A DNA stretch of 64,000 bases from Paracoccus sulfuroxidans (GTDB lineage Bacteria > Pseudomonadota > Alphaproteobacteria > Rhodobacterales > Rhodobacteraceae): the NCBI RefSeq assembly GCF_007830335.1, contig NZ_VLKU01000003.1, positions 62,001 through 126,000 on the forward strand, in the 5' to 3' direction. The notes beneath the pieces are model-generated. The model was not told the origin of the DNA. It saw only the letters and a program-made list of their open reading frames with translations, and did not search any database. The position numbers were made by a program, and so were the translations under genes. This document shows positions 60,618 through 64,000 of the stretch, piece by piece (within the stretch, counting starts at the first letter, position 1; every line of letters starts with the position of its first letter).

Positions 60618-63535
60618 AGCAGAAGATCTGATTCGCTGATGGCTCCGGCCCCCAGAAGCTGGATCGAGTGGTCGATGCGCCCGTCGCCGTTTCGATCAAT
60701 GCAGAGCATACGCCCCAGCCCCTTGATCCATTCGAGTCGCACCTCGGGGGCGCTGCCCGAAAAGGCAGCCCAGCCGATGAACGAAAGACCCGACCCGCGC
60801 AGGTCGATCATATCCTGGCCGACGGTGAAATCAGTGATGGTGTCGCGTTGATTGTCGAAATCGGCGGGATAGAACACGAAGACATCCCGGCCTGCTCCAC
60901 CCGTCAGCCGATCCGCTCCCTGTCCGCCTTGCAGGGTGTCGTTGCCCGCGCGGCCCCAAAGCGTGTCCTGCCCGGCTGCCCCCAGAAGGATGTCGTTGCC
61001 GTCACCGCCATCCATCGAGTCGTTCCCTTCGCCCCCCCAGAGGGTGTCGTTACCCGCACCACCCGACAGCGTGTCATTGCCGTTCTGGCCTGCCAGAAGG
61101 TCATGCCCGGCACCGCCCCACAAAACGTCATTGCCACTGGCGCCCCACAACTGGTCATTGCCGAAGCCGCCTGACAGGAAGTCATTGCCCGCGCCGCCGA
61201 ACAGAGAATCGTTGCCGTCGCTGCCATCCAGCGTGTCATTGCCATCATTGCCCAGCAGACTGTCATTGCCGATGCCGCCGAAAAGCTGGTCGTTGCCCGC
61301 CCCTCCATGCAGCGTGTCGTGGCCATGGCGCCCCATCAGGCGATCATTGCCGCCCCCACCAAACAGCAGGTCATTACCTTCGCCACCATCCAGAACGTCA
61401 TTGCCGTCATGGCCGAAGATCGTGTCATGGCCCACCCCGCCGGCGACGGTATCATTGCCGCCCCCGGCATAGATCAGGTCGTTGCCGCCGCCGCCGTAAA
61501 GCGTGTCGTTCCCCCCGCCGGTCTGGATCGTGTCGTTGCCCTCTCCGCCCACGACGAGGTTGCGCCCGAACAGATCGCCGATCAGGTCATTGCCCGCGTC
61601 ACCCATAAGGGTGTCATCACCGGGACCACCATAGAGGGTGTCATTGCCTGCCCCGCCATACAACTTGTCGTTTCCGGCCTCACCTAATAGCAGGTCATTG
61701 CCCTCGCCGCCCCAAAGGGTGTCGTTCCCCGCACCTCCCGACAGCATGTCATTGCCGAAATCGCCAAACAACAGGTCGTTCCCCGGCCCACCATAAAGCT
61801 TGTCGTCGCCAGCCTCACCTCGCAGCGTGTCATTGCCATCCTGCCCGCGCAGCGTGTCCCGGCCCGCGCCGCCCAACAGCGTGTCATTGCCCAATCCACC
61901 GTTCAGGACGTCGTTTCCGGTCCCGCCCAGCAGCATGTCGTTGCCCGCCAGCCCCTCGATCACCGAGCCATAGCGCGTGGCCACCAGCCTGTCGTTCTTC
62001 ACCGTGCCGGTGATATAGGTGGTCATGTCGGGCGGGGCGTAGTGGGCGATGTGGAAGACCTCATTGCCGAAAAAGTCGCGCTGGATGGTCCTGCCGTCAC
62101 GGGTTCTGATCCAGATGACCGAGTCGCCGAAGAACAGCTTGATCCCGTCCGGCTGCGGGACGATGGTCAGCTGCCAGATGCTGCGGATCATGCCCAGCAT
62201 CGACAGGTCCAGCCGGTCGACGCCAGGCTCAAAATCCATGATATTGATGCGTCCATTGGTCGGCAGCGGCACGAAAGTATCGGCTCCGTTCCCACCCCTC
62301 ATGGTGATGGTCCCGCCGCCGCCGATCAGCGTGTCGTCGCCATCGCCGCCATGCAGCGAGGTGGTGCTGCGCGTCGCCTGCATAAGGTCGTTGCCGGTGG
62401 TACCGTCCTGACGCCCGGCACCCACCAGCCTCGTCTGGCCGATCCGACCGGGATCGAACATGATCTGGGTGATGCCGCTTTCGGTTTTCGAGGCGACGAA
62501 CAGCACGATCTTGCCGCCGATCACCGTCGCCGACAAAGCCGAGACCTTGGCCAGCGACCATTCATCGGCGTCAACCAGCGTCTCGACATGCAAAAGCTTG
62601 CCATCGGGCAGCACGGTGAAGACCGTCAGCCCGTCATCGCCGCCCCCCGCGAAGACAAAGGCGCGCCCGTTCAGCGTGACTGTGGTCAGGGCGGTGATGC
62701 CGTCGAAACGGGTCGTGCGCTCGTCGATGACGTGATCGATGGGTTCAAGCCCACCGGCCGAGGTGATGCGCATGGTCGTCAGTGACGAGCTTTGCGACGA
62801 ACCCACGATCAGATAGGTGATGCCCCCCACCTTTACCGTTTCCAGATGGGTGGGCTGGTTCAGCCCGGTGCCCCGGTCTGACCAGATCGTCTCGGTGGGC
62901 CAGGTCTTGCCGTTCGGGTGCACCGCATGGATCGAGACGTAATTCCCCAGTGCAGAGGCGGTCAGCAGAAACACCCGCCCGCCCACCTCTACCGTGGTGA
63001 CGTCACTGAGTTCGGCGCCCTTGACCGTCGGCGACTGGTGCAGCGTCGTGGTGCCCATATGGCTGAGCGCGCCATTCGCGCCCGTTTTCCAGATGTCGAA
63101 GGCCTGCGTGCCGTCGCGCGCCGAATAGATAAACTGCCCCTGCGCGGTCGAGAACTGGCCAAGGTGGATCACCTCGGCCGACAGTTTGGAAAGCGCCGTC
63201 TGCCCCATCAGATCGCCGCTGTCGCCCAGCATGACGCCACCGCCTGTCGCATGGCGAATGCCCACGCCAAAGACCGCCGCGCCGGAGTTCCAGTTCAGCA
63301 CCTCGGCCGAGGGCGTGCCGATATAGCCCATGGCCGGACCGAAGGCGCGCCCCGCCATCCATGTGATCGGCTGGTCGGCTGCGGTGATCCGGTAAGCCCC
63401 GATGCCACCCCCGGTATGAGTGACCGAATAAAGCGCGCTGCCGCCTTTTCCGTGATAGACCGCCAGATCGGCGATGTTCGACAGGAAGACGGATTCGGGC
63501 TGAAGGAAGGTCGCAATATGACGGTAACGGAGCAT
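60614..63535 (-). CDS. Large RTX calcium-binding protein with N-terminal beta-propeller-like region
   Basis: In this 973-residue protein, residues 1 to about 375 hold repeated strands of the type GGxxYLIVGSSQSSSLTTM and GRAFVFAGGGDDGLTVF, resembling a beta-propeller. Residues about 390-410 and 520-883 are RTX nonapeptides (GGxGNDxLx). The last 90 residues contain TDFTVGQDMIDLRG and an EF-hand-like loop DRNGDGRID. There is no N-terminal signal peptide, so type I secretion is expected. It lies beside capsule export genes, suggesting a surface or matrix protein (inference). Confidence 0.87.
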   Translation of the reverse strand: MLRYRHIATFLQPESVFLSNIADLAVYHGKGGSALYSVTHTGGGIGAYRITAADQPITWMAGRAFGPAMGYIGTPSAEVLNWNSGAAVFGVGIRHATGGGVMLGDSGDLMGQTALSKLSAEVIHLGQFSTAQGQFIYSARDGTQAFDIWKTGANGALSHMGTTTLHQSPTVKGAELSDVTTVEVGGRVFLLTASALGNYVSIHAVHPNGKTWPTETIWSDRGTGLNQPTHLETVKVGGITYLIVGSSQSSSLTTMRITSAGGLEPIDHVIDERTTRFDGITALTTVTLNGRAFVFAGGGDDGLTVFTVLPDGKLLHVETLVDADEWSLAKVSALSATVIGGKIVLFVASKTESGITQIMFDPGRIGQTRLVGAGRQDGTTGNDLMQATRSTTSLHGGDGDDTLIGGGGTITMRGGNGADTFVPLPTNGRINIMDFEPGVDRLDLSMLGMIRSIWQLTIVPQPDGIKLFFGDSVIWIRTRDGRTIQRDFFGNEVFHIAHYAPPDMTTYITGTVKNDRLVATRYGSVIEGLAGNDMLLGGTGNDVLNGGLGNDTLLGGAGRDTLRGQDGNDTLRGEAGDDKLYGGPGNDLLFGDFGNDMLSGGAGNDTLWGGEGNDLLLGEAGNDKLYGGAGNDTLYGGPGDDTLMGDAGNDLIGDLFGRNLVVGGEGNDTIQTGGGNDTLYGGGGNDLIYAGGGNDTVAGGVGHDTIFGHDGNDVLDGGEGNDLLFGGGGNDRLMGRHGHDTLHGGAGNDQLFGGIGNDSLLGNDGNDTLDGSDGNDSLFGGAGNDFLSGGFGNDQLWGASGNDVLWGGAGHDLLAGQNGNDTLSGGAGNDTLWGGEGNDSMDGGDGNDILLGAAGQDTLWGRAGNDTLQGGQGADRLTGGAGRDVFVFYPADFDNQRDTITDFTVGQDMIDLRGSGLSFIGWAAFSGSAPEVRLEWIKGLGRMLCIDRNGDGRIDHSIQLLGAGAISESDLLL
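60890..61965 (-). repeat. RTX nonapeptide-coding repeat tract
   Basis: Roughly 1 kb of 27-base periodic, diverged repeats encodes about 40 copies of GGxGNDxLx. The DNA periodicity comes from the protein repeat; spacing and sequence do not fit CRISPR. The boundaries are approximate. Confidence 0.8.
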
Positions 63536-63743
63536 GTCCAGACTGGCGCAAAGGGTAGGGCAGTCCCAAGGCTAGCCCCGGCAGGTTAATCTTCCGCAGC
63601 CATCCGCGCGCCCGGAAGTGGCTTTTTCCCAAGCATTTTAGGCTAAACTGCCGCATCCGCTGCGTCGCAAATGCCATGCGACTTGCGTCTTTGGGGCCTC
63701 TGGGCCATAGGTTTTCCGCGAAATCGGATCCAAAAGGTAGACG
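63536..63743. other. Divergent gap between RTX gene and rmlC-like gene
   Basis: No gene is supported in these 208 bases. The middle part (about 63620-63660) is locally AT-richer and probably holds the promoters for the two divergent genes. No clear consensus element can be assigned. Confidence 0.4.
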
Positions 63744-64000
63744 ATGCAGATTGAACCGACCGCCCTTGCAGGGGTGCTGGTGCTGACCCCCGCAAGGCAT
63801 GGTGATGCCCGCGGCTTCTTCTCGGAAAGCTGGAATCGCAAGACCCTGCGTGAGGCGGGTGTCGACCTGCCCGAATTCGTGCAGGACAACCATTCGCTGT
63901 CGGCCGCGACCGGCACCTTGCGCGGGCTGCATTTTCAGGCGCCCCCGCATGCGCAGGGCAAGCTGGTGCGCTGCGTGCGCGGCCGTTTGCTGGACGTCGC
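63744..64000 (+). CDS. rfbC: dTDP-4-dehydrorhamnose 3,5-epimerase, 3' truncated
   Basis: Only the first 85 residues are in the window; the frame runs off the end. The start MQIEPTALAGVLVLTP, then RHGDARGFFSESWN, VQDNHSLSAATGTLRGLHFQ and HAQGKLVRCVRG, matches the RmlC/RfbC cupin. Included are the catalytic His of LRGLHFQ and the substrate Arg of GDARGFF. It makes dTDP-L-rhamnose precursors for surface polysaccharides and may begin an rfb/rml operon outside the window. AAAAGGTAG precedes the ATG. Confidence 0.93.
   Translation, partial: MQIEPTALAGVLVLTPARHGDARGFFSESWNRKTLREAGVDLPEFVQDNHSLSAATGTLRGLHFQAPPHAQGKLVRCVRGRLLDV

Noticed and set aside
60890..61965. Regular repeats resembling a CRISPR array
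   Set aside because: The 27-base period encodes RTX nonapeptides in frame. There are no unique spacers and no cas genes.

Overview
The window looks like chromosome of a high-GC alphaproteobacterium, most likely Rhodobacteraceae and plausibly Paracoccus. The reasons are the uniformly GC-rich third positions, tight ATGA-type gene overlaps, an Anbu-proteasome operon, MaeB-type malic enzyme and RTX/Hint proteins. The genus is inferred from gene content, not from a marker gene. I saw no rRNA, tRNA, CRISPR array, transposase or prophage genes. Every gene appears intact except the two cut by the window edges.

Layout. 1-3839: Anbu operon (circularly permuted ATP-grasp, alpha-E protein, transglutaminase, Anbu peptidase, small membrane protein). 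3820-6444: mutS on the minus strand. 6782-10622: polyamine/iron-type ABC importer. 10745-36651: a large exopolysaccharide locus. It holds an RTX-Hint protein, WecG-type glycosyltransferase, Wzy-like polymerase, several GT2/GT4 glycosyltransferases, an ExoY-like initiating transferase, an SGNH-like protein, a CpsD-like and a GumC-like protein, and a Wzx-like flippase. Inside this locus (15114-27702) sits a co-directional block of type I PKS, GT2, NRPS and phosphopantetheinyl transferase. 36677-43412: sugar/polyol ABC importer with a Gfo/Idh dehydrogenase, a TIM-barrel isomerase and a divergent LacI regulator. 43520-45802: malic enzyme with a clear terminator. 45850-47055: RTX protein. 47164-55756: housekeeping genes (TrhO, PncA, PncB, RpiB, NadE, MORN-repeat protein, carbon-nitrogen hydrolase, GNAT, SnoaL-like). 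55919-60617: phosphohexomutase and an ABC-type capsule export set (KpsT-, KpsE- and KpsM-like). 60614-63535: a 973-residue RTX protein. 63744-64000: start of an RmlC-like epimerase.

How the parts fit. Two polysaccharide routes are encoded within about 50 kb. One is Wzx/Wzy-like (ExoY, glycosyltransferases, Wzy, Wzx, GumC-like co-polymerase) and the other is ABC-transporter-dependent (KpsM/T/E-like). Sugar-nucleotide supply (phosphohexomutase, RmlC) lies beside the second. No outer-membrane OPX protein is seen in the window.

The most unusual system is the PKS-GT-NRPS-PPTase block embedded in the exopolysaccharide genes. The PKS reads KS-AT-KR-DH-ACP-TE. The NRPS reads formyltransferase - partial condensation-like region - adenylation domain interrupted by a luciferase-like monooxygenase - carrier protein, with no release domain. 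A recurrent small-scale feature is that three genes facing a convergent neighbour have an inverted repeat whose loop contains the stop codon.
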